Assembly (NCBI RefSeq): GCF_006546985.1
Contig: NZ_VATK01000008.1
Coordinates: forward strand, 62,001 to 126,000
Direction: 5' to 3'
Source: Bacillus sp. 03113
Lineage (GTDB): Bacteria > Bacillota > Bacilli > Bacillales > Cytobacillaceae
Length of the DNA stretch: 64,000 nt
This document shows, in pieces, positions 41,979 through 51,262 of this stretch; within the stretch, counting starts at the first letter, position 1; each line of letters starts with the position of its first letter. Position numbers and translations under genes: made by a program. The notes beneath the pieces are model-generated. The model did no database searches. It saw only the letters and a list, made by a program, of their open reading frames with translations, and was not told the DNA's origin.

Positions 41979-42122
41979 ATGAGCAATCAAGATCATAAGG
42001 ATTTGGTAAAAAACACACAAAAAGGAAATAATCCTGGTCAGCCTGCTCCATTAAGCGGTTCTAAAAAGGTGAAAAACCAAAATCACACTAGACAAAAGAA
42101 TCACGCACATCACGATATGTAA
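41979..42122 (+). CDS. sspP: Small acid-soluble spore protein P
   Basis: A 47-residue spore protein: [47 protein letters not shown]. The blocks '[33 protein letters not shown]' are diagnostic of SspP. AGGAGG lies 9 bases upstream of the ATG. Too short for standard gene callers. A foldback repeat (copy 3) begins 5 bases after the stop. Gene order citB, sspP, cotM is as in B. subtilis. Confidence 0.93.
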   Translation: MSNQDHKDLVKNTQKGNNPGQPAPLSGSKKVKNQNHTRQKNHAHHDM

Positions 42123-42126
42123 AAAG

Positions 42127-42243
42127 AAAAGCGGAAGCCCCTTGAACAGCCCTGAAGAAAAATGTTCTGCTGGCTCAAAAGAGTTTTTTACTTTTAGAGA
42201 CAGTAGGTTATTTTTCACAAGGGCTAGGCGCTGAAGCTAGACA
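42127..42243 (+). repeat. Foldback intergenic repeat, copy 3 (short form)
   Basis: 117 bases from AAAAGCGGAAGCCCCTTG to GGGCTAGGCGCTGAAGCTAG-ACA. Nearly identical to copy 4 in its core (CCTGAAGAAAAATGTTC, TTTTTACTTTTAGAGACA, GGTTATTTTTCACAAGGGCT). AGCCCTGAAGAAAAAT near the left end can pair with ATTTTTCACAAGGGCT near the right end, so the RNA or single strand folds back. Confidence 0.85.
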
Positions 42244-42643
42244 ATAAAGAAAAACGGATACGCATTCGAAAGCTTATAAAACAGCATCAACAAACATCAT
42301 GCACCATTAAAGAGGATGACTGAAACCTTGCACTTTGTATAACGTCATCCTCTTACTTAAGTATGATTCAACTCCTACTAAAACTTGATCCTATTCAATA
42401 GCTACTCTGTATAAACATTTTTAGTGTTTTTATCCTTCATTTACGCCTACAACTTACTTTCTTAGAAGCATTTTTCTCCTTTTCCAGTTTGTCCTATCAC
42501 TTTTTAAGATGGAGTGAATATGATAATGAGCAAAATGTAAATTCCATGAATAGCAATAAATAGTTCATTGACTACAGATTTTTTCATTTCATTATTTAAT
42601 ATTGGTACTATTTCCTATTCGACAGGAATTAGGAGGATCCATC
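42244..42643. other. Intergenic region between sspP and cotM
   Basis: About 400 bases. It contains a hairpin with arms AAGAGGATGAC (42310-42320) and GTCATCCTCTT (42344-42354), a possible terminator of the sspP transcript, but no open frame worth calling. The cotM promoter should lie in its right part; no SigK box could be assigned with confidence. Confidence 0.6.
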
Positions 42644-43045
42644 ATGAAGAAACATAACGGAGAACATCCATGTGATGACTCTGAATTAGAGAAATGGCTG
42701 GAAGATTTTTTTCTAAATCCTTTAACTTCGTATTTAGATGAAACTGCCTTTCGAATCGATCTTTTTGAGACTGAAAATGAGATCATCGTTGAAGCATTGC
42801 TAACGGACTACAAGCCAACAGGGATCTCAGTTTATCTAGAAAACGATCAAATGTATATTCAAGCTTTTCCATCTAATGATGCAAAAAAAAGGAAAGGTCC
42901 TTGTAAAAATAGAACCATTTCTTTTCCATTTCGTGTCATTGAACAGAAAGTATATGCGAAATTTAATAATGGTATTCTTGAAGTATTTGTTTCAAAAGAT
43001 ACCCCCGGAAACAGAAAAAATCGATATGTTATTCTCTCACAATAG
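42644..43045 (+). CDS. cotM: Spore coat protein CotM-like (Hsp20/alpha-crystallin fold)
   Basis: A 133-residue protein with the alpha-crystallin/Hsp20 core. 'FRIDLFETENEIIVEALLTD' and 'YKPTGISVYLENDQMYIQAF' correspond to the first strands, and 'RTISFPFRVIEQKVYAKFNN' with GILEVFVSKD to the A-x-xxNGVL motif near residue 110. Position next to sspP and citB and length match CotM, an outer coat protein made late under SigK in B. subtilis. AGGAGG is 7 bases before ATG 42644; the frame extends upstream, but without a site. The N-terminal EHPCDDSELEKWLEDFF segment is family-specific. Confidence 0.85.
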   Translation: MKKHNGEHPCDDSELEKWLEDFFLNPLTSYLDETAFRIDLFETENEIIVEALLTDYKPTGISVYLENDQMYIQAFPSNDAKKRKGPCKNRTISFPFRVIEQKVYAKFNNGILEVFVSKDTPGNRKNRYVILSQ

Positions 43046-43080
43046 ATACTCTTTTCGAGAGAGGCGCCACCACACCTCTC

Positions 43081-44475
43081 TCATTTAAACCATACATCTG
43101 CTAAACCTTTAATACCTGATTCAATTTCTTCTAAAGATAATCCACCGAAACCAAGCATGACAAGAGCTCGATTTTTCTCAGCATTTCCTGTCCAATAAGA
43201 GCTTGTAGTATATACTTTAATCTTCTTACTCAAACCTTTTTTATAGAGCATATCAAATTCCTTGTTTTTCACTTCCAACAGGATGTGGAGACCTGATTTT
43301 TCACCAATAACACGAACTCGATCCCCCATATGTGCAGCAATCGCTTCTAATAAAGTTTGTTGTTTTTGTTGATATAATTTGCGCATTCGACGTATATGCC
43401 GTTCAAAATCTCCTTTTTTCATAAAAAGGCTCATGGCTCTTTGAATAATCGGAGAAACTGATTGGTTATATGGTTTAAAGCAAGTGCGATATCTTTCTAG
43501 TAAGGCCGTAGGTAATACAATGTAACTGATTCGAGCAGAAGGTAGGAAACATTTTGAAAAGGTTCCTAAATAAATAACTCGATCTTTTGTGTCCATCCCT
43601 TTTAAAGAAGGAATAGGAAGACCTTGATATCGAAATTCCCCATCATAATCATCTTCGATAATATAGCCATCTGTTTCATACGCCCACTTCAATAGCTTCC
43701 TTCTTTTCTGAATCGACATGATCACTCCGAGAGGAAATTGATGTGATGGTGTTGTATAAACTAGAGCAGCTTTACTTTTTTCAAGATCCTCTAGATTTAA
43801 TCCATCCAAATCAATAGAAATTGGTGATATATGACATTTATGCTGTTCGAATACAGATAGAACGCCATCATAACCTGGATTTTCCATTCCGACGATACTG
43901 TTTGGCAAATCCAGTAATTGAATTAACCAACTGATTGCATTTTGTGTTCCACCTGTAATTAGAATTTGATCAGGATGACAAAAGACACCTCTGGATTGCT
44001 GTAAATAATCGGCTATTTGGATTCTTAGCTCATTGTCCCCTTGCTTATCTCCATATAAAAATAATTCATGGTTCAAGCTATCAATCGCTTCACTTATACA
44101 TTTTCGCCACTTGTTTAATGGAAAGCTCTTATTATCGATATCTCCGTATTGAAAATCTATTGTCACTGGAGGTTTCTTAGTTTTTTCTTCAGAAATTAAC
44201 GGTTCAGCGGGTTTTATAATTGGCATTTCGTCTAATGGTAATACCCACAACCCACTTTTAGGTCGGCTTTCCACATATCCCTCTGCAATTAACTGATGAT
44301 ATGCTTCTTCTATTGTCGTTTTACTCACTTTTAGATGCATGGCTAATTGTCTAATTGAAGGAAGCTTTGTGCCCTCCTTTAAATGATGAATTTCAATTTC
44401 ATTTTTAATATATCGATATAGTTGTACATAGAGCGGCTCATTTTTCTTTTTCACTAGAAAAGGTGTTAAGTCCAT
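43081..44475 (-). CDS. MocR/PdxR-type GntR-aminotransferase transcription regulator
   Basis: Chimeric regulator of 464 residues. An N-terminal GntR winged helix (residues about 12-75, 'EGTKLPSIRQLAMHLKVSKT' and 'TIEEAYHQLIAEGYVESRPK') is joined to a fold-type I aminotransferase-like domain (about 110-460) with PLP lysine in YLGTFSKCFLPSARISYIVL near residue 305. MocR proteins sense PLP or an amino-compound adduct and usually control a divergent neighbour. Here the divergent gene is a PNPOx-like flavoprotein, so vitamin B6 or a related metabolite is the likely signal (inference). The ATG follows GGAG closely. Confidence 0.93.
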   Translation of the reverse strand: MDLTPFLVKKKNEPLYVQLYRYIKNEIEIHHLKEGTKLPSIRQLAMHLKVSKTTIEEAYHQLIAEGYVESRPKSGLWVLPLDEMPIIKPAEPLISEEKTKKPPVTIDFQYGDIDNKSFPLNKWRKCISEAIDSLNHELFLYGDKQGDNELRIQIADYLQQSRGVFCHPDQILITGGTQNAISWLIQLLDLPNSIVGMENPGYDGVLSVFEQHKCHISPISIDLDGLNLEDLEKSKAALVYTTPSHQFPLGVIMSIQKRRKLLKWAYETDGYIIEDDYDGEFRYQGLPIPSLKGMDTKDRVIYLGTFSKCFLPSARISYIVLPTALLERYRTCFKPYNQSVSPIIQRAMSLFMKKGDFERHIRRMRKLYQQKQQTLLEAIAAHMGDRVRVIGEKSGLHILLEVKNKEFDMLYKKGLSKKIKVYTTSSYWTGNAEKNRALVMLGFGGLSLEEIESGIKGLADVWFK

Positions 44476-44488
44476 TTTTTCTCCTAAC

Positions 44489-44532
44489 TGACCTTTTAAT
44501 AAATTAAATTTCTGTCTATTTTCATTAGGTCA
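44489..44532. promoter_or_regulatory. Inverted TGACCT/AGGTCA pair in the MocR divergent region
   Basis: TGACCT (44489-44494) and AGGTCA (44527-44532) are inverted repeats 32 bases apart, i.e. about three helical turns, in the 104-bp divergent region. Possible MocR-type operators; short, so chance is not excluded. Confidence 0.3.
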
Positions 44533-44579
44533 CTTTCTTTTTATACTGATTTTATCATAAATATTGGAGGAGAAAGACA

Positions 44580-45128
44580 ATGATGGATGAAATTAGATAT
44601 AAAAATCGGGAAGTTTTGGATCCAGAAAAAATTTATTCCTTTTTAGAGCAAGCAAAGACAGGTTATTTAGGTTTAGCAGATACGAAGGGACCGTATGTTA
44701 TACCTCTAAATTTTGTATGGACGAACGGAAACATTTACTTTCATGGGGCTTCTGAAGGAAGAAAAATGGAGATATTAATAGAAAACCCAAGTGCTTGCTT
44801 CACGATCAGCGAAGATTACGGCACAATGGCACACCCTATACCAGCACATACAGATACAGCTTATATGAGCACCATGCTTTTTGGAAAAATTGAATTAATT
44901 ACTGATATAGATGAAGCCGTTTTAGCAATGCAAAAAATGCTAGATAAATATGTTCCTGGATATTATCAGAAGCCTCTGTCAAAATCTCATTTAGAAAAAT
45001 ACCGCTCTTCTTTAGGGAGTAAAACAGCAGTGATGAAACTGATCCCTTCCAAAATCACTGCTAAAGAAAATATTTTAAATAACAATATGCGCTTTTACCC
45101 TGGAAGAACCGTTCAGATTGACCTTTAG
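44580..45128 (+). CDS. Pyridoxamine 5'-phosphate oxidase family flavoprotein (NimA-like)
   Basis: FMN-binding split-barrel protein of 182 residues. 'IYSFLEQAKTGYLGLADTKG' and 'PYVIPLNFVWTNGNIYFHGA' with SEGRKMEILIENPSACFTIS near residues 45-80 are the PNPOx/nitroimidazole-resistance (Nim) family signature. The substrate is unknown; Nim proteins reduce nitroimidazoles. The gene is divergent from a MocR regulator and so is its probable target. GGAGG lies about 8 bases before the ATG; a second ATG follows immediately. It is not the housekeeping PdxH. Confidence 0.9.
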   Translation: MMDEIRYKNREVLDPEKIYSFLEQAKTGYLGLADTKGPYVIPLNFVWTNGNIYFHGASEGRKMEILIENPSACFTISEDYGTMAHPIPAHTDTAYMSTMLFGKIELITDIDEAVLAMQKMLDKYVPGYYQKPLSKSHLEKYRSSLGSKTAVMKLIPSKITAKENILNNNMRFYPGRTVQIDL

Positions 45129-45216
45129 TGATTTGAAATAAAGTTTAACCGTTTTAAAAAAGTCTGATCTTTTATAATAAAATAGATAATTTAATCTAAT
45201 AGAGAGGGATATTCAA

Positions 45217-45660
45217 ATGGAAATATATCAAGCTATGATTGAAGATTTAGAAGGAGTATCAAATTTATTTAATTTGTACCGTGTGTTTTATCAACAAACA
45301 TCAGATTTAGAAGGTGCTAAGACTTACATAAAAAAACGTTTAGAAAGCAATGATTCTGTGATATTTGTTGTTAAAGACAAACAAAAGTACCTAGGATTTA
45401 CTCAACTTTATCCTACATTTTCATCAATATCTATGAAAAGAGCATGGATATTAAATGACTTATATGTAGATGCAAATGCCAGAAAACAAGGAATAGGAGA
45501 AATACTCTTACATAAAGCAAAAGATTTTGCTATTGAAACAGGTGCTAAAAGTATTAGTCTGAGTACAGCACCAGATAATGATTCCGCTCAAAGATTATAT
45601 GAAAAAAATGGATACATACGGGATTCACAATTTGATCATTATAAATTAAGTTTGATTTAA
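45217..45660 (+). CDS. GNAT-family N-acetyltransferase
   Basis: A 147-residue acetyltransferase. Motif A, 'AWILNDLYVDANARKQGIGE' followed by ILLHKAKDFA near residue 95, holds the acetyl-CoA pyrophosphate loop (RKQGIG). Motif B is 'ISLSTAPDNDSAQRLYEKNG' with YIRDSQFDHYKL. The N-terminal helices are normal. The substrate (amine or protein) is not predictable. GAGAGGG lies 8 bases upstream of the ATG. It is downstream of the Nim-like gene by 88 bp and may be part of the same transcript. Confidence 0.9.
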   Translation: MEIYQAMIEDLEGVSNLFNLYRVFYQQTSDLEGAKTYIKKRLESNDSVIFVVKDKQKYLGFTQLYPTFSSISMKRAWILNDLYVDANARKQGIGEILLHKAKDFAIETGAKSISLSTAPDNDSAQRLYEKNGYIRDSQFDHYKLSLI

Positions 45661-46068
45661 TAACTGTCTTATCCTTTTTATTCAATAAGTTCTGATTATG
45701 AACAATTAAGTGGATCTAGGATTGAGCCAGATTTTAATTGAGCCATAAAAGGCGCTTTAATGGAAAAAGGATCACAGAAATGATTAAAAAATCACTTTTA
45801 TCAACAATATTCTTTAACAAAGCCTTTTTATAAAAGTATGATTCACATGATATATTAAGAGCGTGTTTTGATCAATCTTTTTAAAACACGCTCTTTCCTT
45901 TTGTTATTTATTAAAGTTTTTAGGGTCAATTTGATCAAACTTTATTCTAAAGCACACCTTTAACGTTTTATAATAAATTTGGAAATTAGGAAAATGAGCT
46001 TTCACTTTCATATAAAAATCTAGTATGATGAGATAATGGATGATTTTTTGAAGAAGTGAGGACTAATT
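45661..46068. other. Intergenic region with a terminator
   Basis: About 410 bases between the acetyltransferase and the ABC-F gene. Apart from the hairpin at 45857-45895, nothing coding is seen on either strand. The promoter of the ABC-F gene should be in the last 100 bases (TATGATGAGATAATG region). Confidence 0.55.
45857..45895 (+). terminator. Terminator hairpin
   Basis: AAGAGCGTGTTTT pairs with AAAACACGCTCTT over 13 perfect base pairs around a 13-base loop, then TCCTTTTG. Confidence 0.8.
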
Positions 46069-47628
46069 ATGAGTTTATTAAATGTAGAAAAATTAAGCCA
46101 TACTTTTGGCGATCGTACATTATTTAAAGATGTATCATTTCGTCTATTGGCTGAGGATCATGTTGGCTTAGTCGGTGCTAACGGAGTAGGAAAATCCACC
46201 TTAATGAACATGATCACAGGTCAATTGATTCATGATACTGGAAAAATTGAATGGATTCCAAACGTTCATTACGGTTATCTTGACCAACACACCGTATTAA
46301 CTCCTGGAAAATCCATTCGTGATGCTTTAAAGGATGCTTTTCAGCATTTATATAGCGAAGAAGAAAAACTGAACGAAGTAACCGCAAAAATGGGAGAAGC
46401 AACTCCTGAAGAGCTTGAAGCTTTACTTGAAGAAATGGGTGAAATTCAAGACCGATTAGATGCAGGTGGATTTTACTCACTTGATCTAAAAATTGAAGAA
46501 GCCGCTAGAGGGTTAGGGTTGGATGCGATTGGTTTAGACCGAGACGTTTCAGCACTAAGTGGTGGACAAAGGACCAAGGTTTTACTGGCTAAGCTTCTTT
46601 TAGAGAAGCCGCAGGTTCTTCTTCTTGATGAACCGACAAACTACCTAGATGTGGAGCATATCCGCTGGCTGACCTCTTATTTAAAAGAGTATCCATATGC
46701 TTTCATTTTGATTTCGCATGATACCGAATTTATGAATCAAGTATCTAATGTTATTTTCCATTTGGAATTTTCAAAGCTGACTCGCTATACAGCTAGCTAC
46801 GAAAAATTCATTGAGCTTGCTGAAATCAATAAGAATCAGCATATACAAGCATACGAAAAACAAAAAGAATTTATCAAAAAACAAGAAGATTTCATTGCGA
46901 AAAACAAAGCTCGATATTCAACCACTGGTCGGGCAAAAAGCCGACAAAAGCAGCTTGACCGAATGGAAAGAATTGATCGACCAGAAACAGCTTTAAAGCC
47001 AACCTTTGACTTTAAAGAATCAAGAGCAAGCAGTCGATATGTATTTGAAGGAACTGATTTTGAAATTGGGTACGCTCATGCACTTTTACCAAAAATGTCT
47101 GTCACGATTGAACGTGGAGACAAAATTGCGATTGTCGGATGCAATGGGGTTGGGAAATCCACTCTTCTAAAAACGATGCTAGGTAAAATCCCGCCTATAA
47201 GTGGAAAGGTTGAAAAAGGAGATTACCTGTTTCCTTCTTACTTTGAACAGGAAGTTAAAGCACCTAACTTGACACCAATTGATGATGTTTGGAATGAGTT
47301 TTCTCATATGGAGCAATCACAGGTACGGGCAGCTCTCGCACGATGCGGCTTAAAAAACGAACATATTTCGCGACCTTTAAATCAATTAAGCGGAGGAGAA
47401 CAAGCGAAAGTACGTTTATGCAAACTGCTAATGAACGAAAGCAATTGGATCTTATTCGATGAGCCAACCAATCACCTTGATATTGTAGCGAAAGAAGAAT
47501 TAAAACGAGCTTTAAAAGCTTATAAAGGTACGATTGTATTAGTTTGTCACGAGCCTGACTTTTATGAAGATTGGGTTACAAAAGTCTGGAATGTGGAAGA
47601 ATGGGCAAACACAAATGAAGTAAGATAA
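46069..47628 (+). CDS. ABC-F family ATPase (YkpA/YbiT-like)
   Basis: Soluble tandem ATPase of 519 residues, without membrane segments; ABC-F proteins act on the ribosome. Module 1: Walker A GANGVGKSTLMNM near residue 35, signature LSGGQRTKVLLAKLLLEKP near residue 165, Walker B VLLLDEPTNYLD. The linker (about 240-320) has a charged helix 'QAYEKQKEFIKKQEDFIAKN' typical of the P-site tRNA interaction motif. Module 2: GCNGVGKSTLLKT near residue 365, LSGGEQAKVRLCKLL, WILFDEPTNHLDI. The pattern is closest to Bacillus YkpA / E. coli YbiT, not to an antibiotic-resistance ABC-F. GAAGTGAGG precedes the ATG. Confidence 0.93.
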   Translation: MSLLNVEKLSHTFGDRTLFKDVSFRLLAEDHVGLVGANGVGKSTLMNMITGQLIHDTGKIEWIPNVHYGYLDQHTVLTPGKSIRDALKDAFQHLYSEEEKLNEVTAKMGEATPEELEALLEEMGEIQDRLDAGGFYSLDLKIEEAARGLGLDAIGLDRDVSALSGGQRTKVLLAKLLLEKPQVLLLDEPTNYLDVEHIRWLTSYLKEYPYAFILISHDTEFMNQVSNVIFHLEFSKLTRYTASYEKFIELAEINKNQHIQAYEKQKEFIKKQEDFIAKNKARYSTTGRAKSRQKQLDRMERIDRPETALKPTFDFKESRASSRYVFEGTDFEIGYAHALLPKMSVTIERGDKIAIVGCNGVGKSTLLKTMLGKIPPISGKVEKGDYLFPSYFEQEVKAPNLTPIDDVWNEFSHMEQSQVRAALARCGLKNEHISRPLNQLSGGEQAKVRLCKLLMNESNWILFDEPTNHLDIVAKEELKRALKAYKGTIVLVCHEPDFYEDWVTKVWNVEEWANTNEVR

Positions 47629-47659
47629 GATTTACATGATAAATTTCTAACAATTATTA

Positions 47660-47700
47660 AAACCCAAAAATCCATGTTTTACAAGGATTTTTGGGTTTTA
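47660..47700. terminator. Bidirectional terminator
   Basis: AAAACCCAAAAATCC pairs with GGATTTTTGGGTTTT around an 11-base loop, between the convergent ABC-F and membrane-protein genes. Confidence 0.9.
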
Positions 47701-47701
47701 A

Positions 47702-50700
47702 CTATTTCCAGCGACTAAACCTCAGTTTCCAATTTTTAACCCATACAGATAGAAAAACAGTTTCACCTTTTGATGTCTTTTGTTTATGCCATTCGTTGTA
47801 GCTTGCCACCGTTATCAAAATTGAACCTGAAATTAATAGATATACCCACCAAGGTAAATGGCCCCAATATGGTCTAGTTTGTAAAAACACATTCAGTAAT
47901 AAAACACCAGATCCAATAAAAAAGTACGATTTTTTTTGAAGGAACCATCCAATTAATATTGAAATCAATGATAAAGTTCCGAGAATAATAGCGTCATAGA
48001 TGGTTGAATTTTCCAGACCATCTTGGATAAGCAAGAGTGAAACGATCACCAAAATCGCCCATTCGATGCGACTTGTTATTTTAACATAGCGTTCTTTCAA
48101 AATAATGCGACAAAATATCACAGCCCCTATCAATGGCAGCACCCATACTTCTCTTTCGATTAAGCGAGGGATAGAAAATTCCTTCATGACTGAATAATAA
48201 GGTTCCAGTAAATAAAGCCCTGAAAGAAGGATTGGCACCCAAGAGTAGTTAGGATGAATTCTCTTTTTTTGAAGCCAGATAGTCAATGAAATTAATAGTC
48301 CAGGAAGGACTGATTGCCAAATAAATTCTTCGTTCACCACGTACAATGAAATAAAAAACAATAGTGCCGGCACTTGATAGAAATCTACATGATTTTTTGA
48401 ATACAGCCCACGATAAAAAAATAGTCCAATGAAAAGCAATATGACTCCGAAAATACTCATTATCAAAAAACGATTTATTGTATCCATGGCATTCATCTGC
48501 ATGAATTGAAGCGTACTGACCCACAACATGAGTAAAGGTACAATGGTTAAGAGCTCTTTTTTTGTAAGATGAAGTATAAGTAAAGTTAACCCAATTAAAA
48601 GAATGATGGATGCAAATAGTAAGAAATTAAATGGATAAGTAGTCATAAAAGCGAAAATACCGTAAATAGAAAATAAAATCAAAAACCATTCCGTTCTACG
48701 TTTATAGTAGCTCGAAGACAGAGTCCAAAATAGGAAAATAAATAAACTTGTTAACAAATAACTAAAGAAGAGATACCTATTTTCGAAAAACAAATCGATT
48801 ACAGTAACAAATATCATCCATAAAGATAAAAAGGATCCATATAAAAACAGGTATTTCTGCCATTCCTTTTTGACCATTGCTATACTGACACCATATACAC
48901 TAAGTGAAATGAAAAAACTTCCGAACGATTTTTCCCCATTCAACACAAAAGTAAGCAATAGGCTAATAGGGAAATAAAGATGCCCTACCCACATATACCC
49001 GTTCGCTAATATAGGATATCTCTTATATAGACGGTATACAATAAGAAAAAGCAGAATACCTCCAAATGTAAAATAATAGCGAGTCCAAAACGGTGGAATC
49101 GTAAACGTCTTTTCCAAGGCGATCAATATTGTAAAATAACAAATTAATGACGTAAGAGAGATTCCATATGTCACCCATTTTGCCTTAACTGACTTATAAA
49201 GGTACAGATACATCACAACTCCGCCTAATATAATAAGAGGTCTCAGCCATTCATTTATATGAATGAAGAGTGCGGTCAACATACTTAATGTATAAAAACC
49301 TTGAGCAATATAAAAGCTATTGCAAAGCAAAATTGCATGTTTTTTTCTCCAAATAAGCAAGGTAAACAACAAAATGATACTGGCTAAAGCTAACGTCACA
49401 GGAAGGTTCATTTCATTTCCATAGAAAGGAACGAGTTGCTCCAACTTCAGTCCAAATGTAACGATAGAAAAACCGAAAGATAAAGGAATAATCCACGGAA
49501 TTAGACGCACAAATAGAACCCTCTTCTCTACCTCAGTAGTTAAAATAAGCCCTACTCCAAAGAAAAGAAGCATAATTCCAAGCTCAGTCCATTTAAAAAA
49601 TAACAGGGACATGATCATCGGAAGAGTCATAATACTCCAGCCTACATCCCTGCTACTTTGCTTCATTACTTGAATAATTGATACTTTAACTACACAACCG
49701 GATACGAAAAGGACAAGTCCAATGAAGAATAAAGGTAATAACCAGCTTTCAAATGATAAAAGCAAATTAAACCATTTTTCCATTTCGTATAAGAAAAAAG
49801 CTGTATAAACAGAGCCAAGATAAGGCAATATCCACCCTTTCATCCTGTTTGACAAATAGATAAAATGAGCTGCCATAATCAAATAGGCAAATAAAAGGGC
49901 AAATGAAGGGACATGAACAGCAGCTAATAAACGTTCTATAGTGATATAAAGGAACCCCAAGATCGAAACCGAAGTACTTGTGTAACGAAATATTTTTTCC
50001 CAGTACATTCGATCTGAAAAACCTCTTGGTATGGTTAGAAAAAACACACCCGCCAAAGCATATATAACAGGACTTATATTTTGTAAAATCGAAAACTCAG
50101 CAAGCTGATAGACTCCATATATAAACAGGACTGTAAACATATAATGGTATTCTTTTTTTCCACTAACAAAAATCATCGATAAAAAAATAAAGGCTGTTAG
50201 AATAAGATTCATCCCATGAATAGTTTCAGTATCATAAAAAATGAGCATGAGAATTGTTGTAAGTATAAGCGTACTCTGAACAAAAGGAATTAACTCTTTC
50301 GTAACTGAAGTAGCAACTAATTTTTTCTTTAAGTAATGTATACTCATTGACAAAATTGCTATATAGATAACCATTCCTAAGAAAAAAGCATCTTTAGATA
50401 AGTGGAATGATACTAAAGAAAAACCTACTCCTACACTAGTGGCAATGAACGAAAACCATAAAAATAACCGAGAGGACATTTTTTGTGAAAAGAAAAAGTA
50501 AATAGGTGTTAGCAAAAAGCTCCCTGCTGCTCCTAAAATAAATTTACCTTCTCCGGTAAAAGAAAAATAAGAGCCGAGTAGTTTAAACCAACTAATCGAT
50601 AATACAAAAATTGGTAAAAACAGATTTCCTAGTACGACAAACGCAAAGGCTGTCTTATTAATTTTAAGAATAGATTTTGAAAGATAACCTAATCCATAGA

Positions 50701-51082
50701 ATAAGAGCGAGACAAGTGCTATGAACCCCGCTTTCATCCAACCCTCCATCTGATTCCAATTACTAGTTGCTACAAACAGACCACTAATTAACAGCAAAAT
50801 AACCCCTAAATAAAGTGAAAATGAAATATTTCTCTCTCTAATTTCTTCTGGAGAACGCTCCTTCCTTCTTCTTTCAACTTTTTTCGTTAATTTAGGAAGG
50901 TTCTCCTTTTCATTTTTTTCTATCTGCTTGATTACTTTTTCCAGTACAGGTGCAGGTAAATAATATTGATCATGAGCATGATCAACCAATTCGAACACTT
51001 CTGATGAAATATAGTTTTCATTTTTTAGAACCAAGAGTTCTTCTTTAAAAATTCTCTTTCTTTCCTTCACTATAGAATCCAT
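47702..51082 (-). CDS. Giant polytopic membrane protein (about 30-36 helices), function unknown
   Basis: An 1126-residue protein. Residues 1-95 are soluble and highly charged (KQIEKNEKENLPKLTKKVER), resembling a short coiled region. From about residue 95 to the end nearly everything is hydrophobic, with some 30-36 predicted segments such as 'LYLGVILLLISGLFVATSNW' and 'LFYGLGYLSKSILKINKTAF'. No catalytic or transport motif is recognised. The architecture (soluble N-terminus, then a DUF2157-like first membrane block with WxxM..WMK, and a long repeat of helices) recalls uncharacterised large membrane proteins of Firmicutes. The ATG is preceded by GGGGGG-type purines. It is flanked by a terminator and a divergent peptidase, so it is a single-gene unit. 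Confidence 0.85.
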   Translation of the reverse strand: MDSIVKERKRIFKEELLVLKNENYISSEVFELVDHAHDQYYLPAPVLEKVIKQIEKNEKENLPKLTKKVERRRKERSPEEIRERNISFSLYLGVILLLISGLFVATSNWNQMEGWMKAGFIALVSLLFYGLGYLSKSILKINKTAFAFVVLGNLFLPIFVLSISWFKLLGSYFSFTGEGKFILGAAGSFLLTPIYFFFSQKMSSRLFLWFSFIATSVGVGFSLVSFHLSKDAFFLGMVIYIAILSMSIHYLKKKLVATSVTKELIPFVQSTLILTTILMLIFYDTETIHGMNLILTAFIFLSMIFVSGKKEYHYMFTVLFIYGVYQLAEFSILQNISPVIYALAGVFFLTIPRGFSDRMYWEKIFRYTSTSVSILGFLYITIERLLAAVHVPSFALLFAYLIMAAHFIYLSNRMKGWILPYLGSVYTAFFLYEMEKWFNLLLSFESWLLPLFFIGLVLFVSGCVVKVSIIQVMKQSSRDVGWSIMTLPMIMSLLFFKWTELGIMLLFFGVGLILTTEVEKRVLFVRLIPWIIPLSFGFSIVTFGLKLEQLVPFYGNEMNLPVTLALASIILLFTLLIWRKKHAILLCNSFYIAQGFYTLSMLTALFIHINEWLRPLIILGGVVMYLYLYKSVKAKWVTYGISLTSLICYFTILIALEKTFTIPPFWTRYYFTFGGILLFLIVYRLYKRYPILANGYMWVGHLYFPISLLLTFVLNGEKSFGSFFISLSVYGVSIAMVKKEWQKYLFLYGSFLSLWMIFVTVIDLFFENRYLFFSYLLTSLFIFLFWTLSSSYYKRRTEWFLILFSIYGIFAFMTTYPFNFLLFASIILLIGLTLLILHLTKKELLTIVPLLMLWVSTLQFMQMNAMDTINRFLIMSIFGVILLFIGLFFYRGLYSKNHVDFYQVPALLFFISLYVVNEEFIWQSVLPGLLISLTIWLQKKRIHPNYSWVPILLSGLYLLEPYYSVMKEFSIPRLIEREVWVLPLIGAVIFCRIILKERYVKITSRIEWAILVIVSLLLIQDGLENSTIYDAIILGTLSLISILIGWFLQKKSYFFIGSGVLLLNVFLQTRPYWGHLPWWVYLLISGSILITVASYNEWHKQKTSKGETVFLSVWVKNWKLRFSRWK

Positions 51083-51262
51083 TTTTACCCCCCTTTTTCA
51101 TATGAACAAAAGCTTGTTGTTAAATTGGGTATTATTACAAGTGTAATTTTACACTTTCGAGGTTGTTCTATCAACCTATTAAAAGATTTTTTTGGTAAAA
51201 TATATAAAGAAGGTAAAATTTTTACCGTTTATTAATACATAACCATATGGGAGGCTAATGTT

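Noticed and set aside
46069-47628. ABC-F gene as an antibiotic-resistance determinant
   Set aside because: Sequence pattern resembles the housekeeping YkpA/YbiT group rather than the Vml/Msr/Vga resistance groups, and no attenuating leader peptide was recognised.
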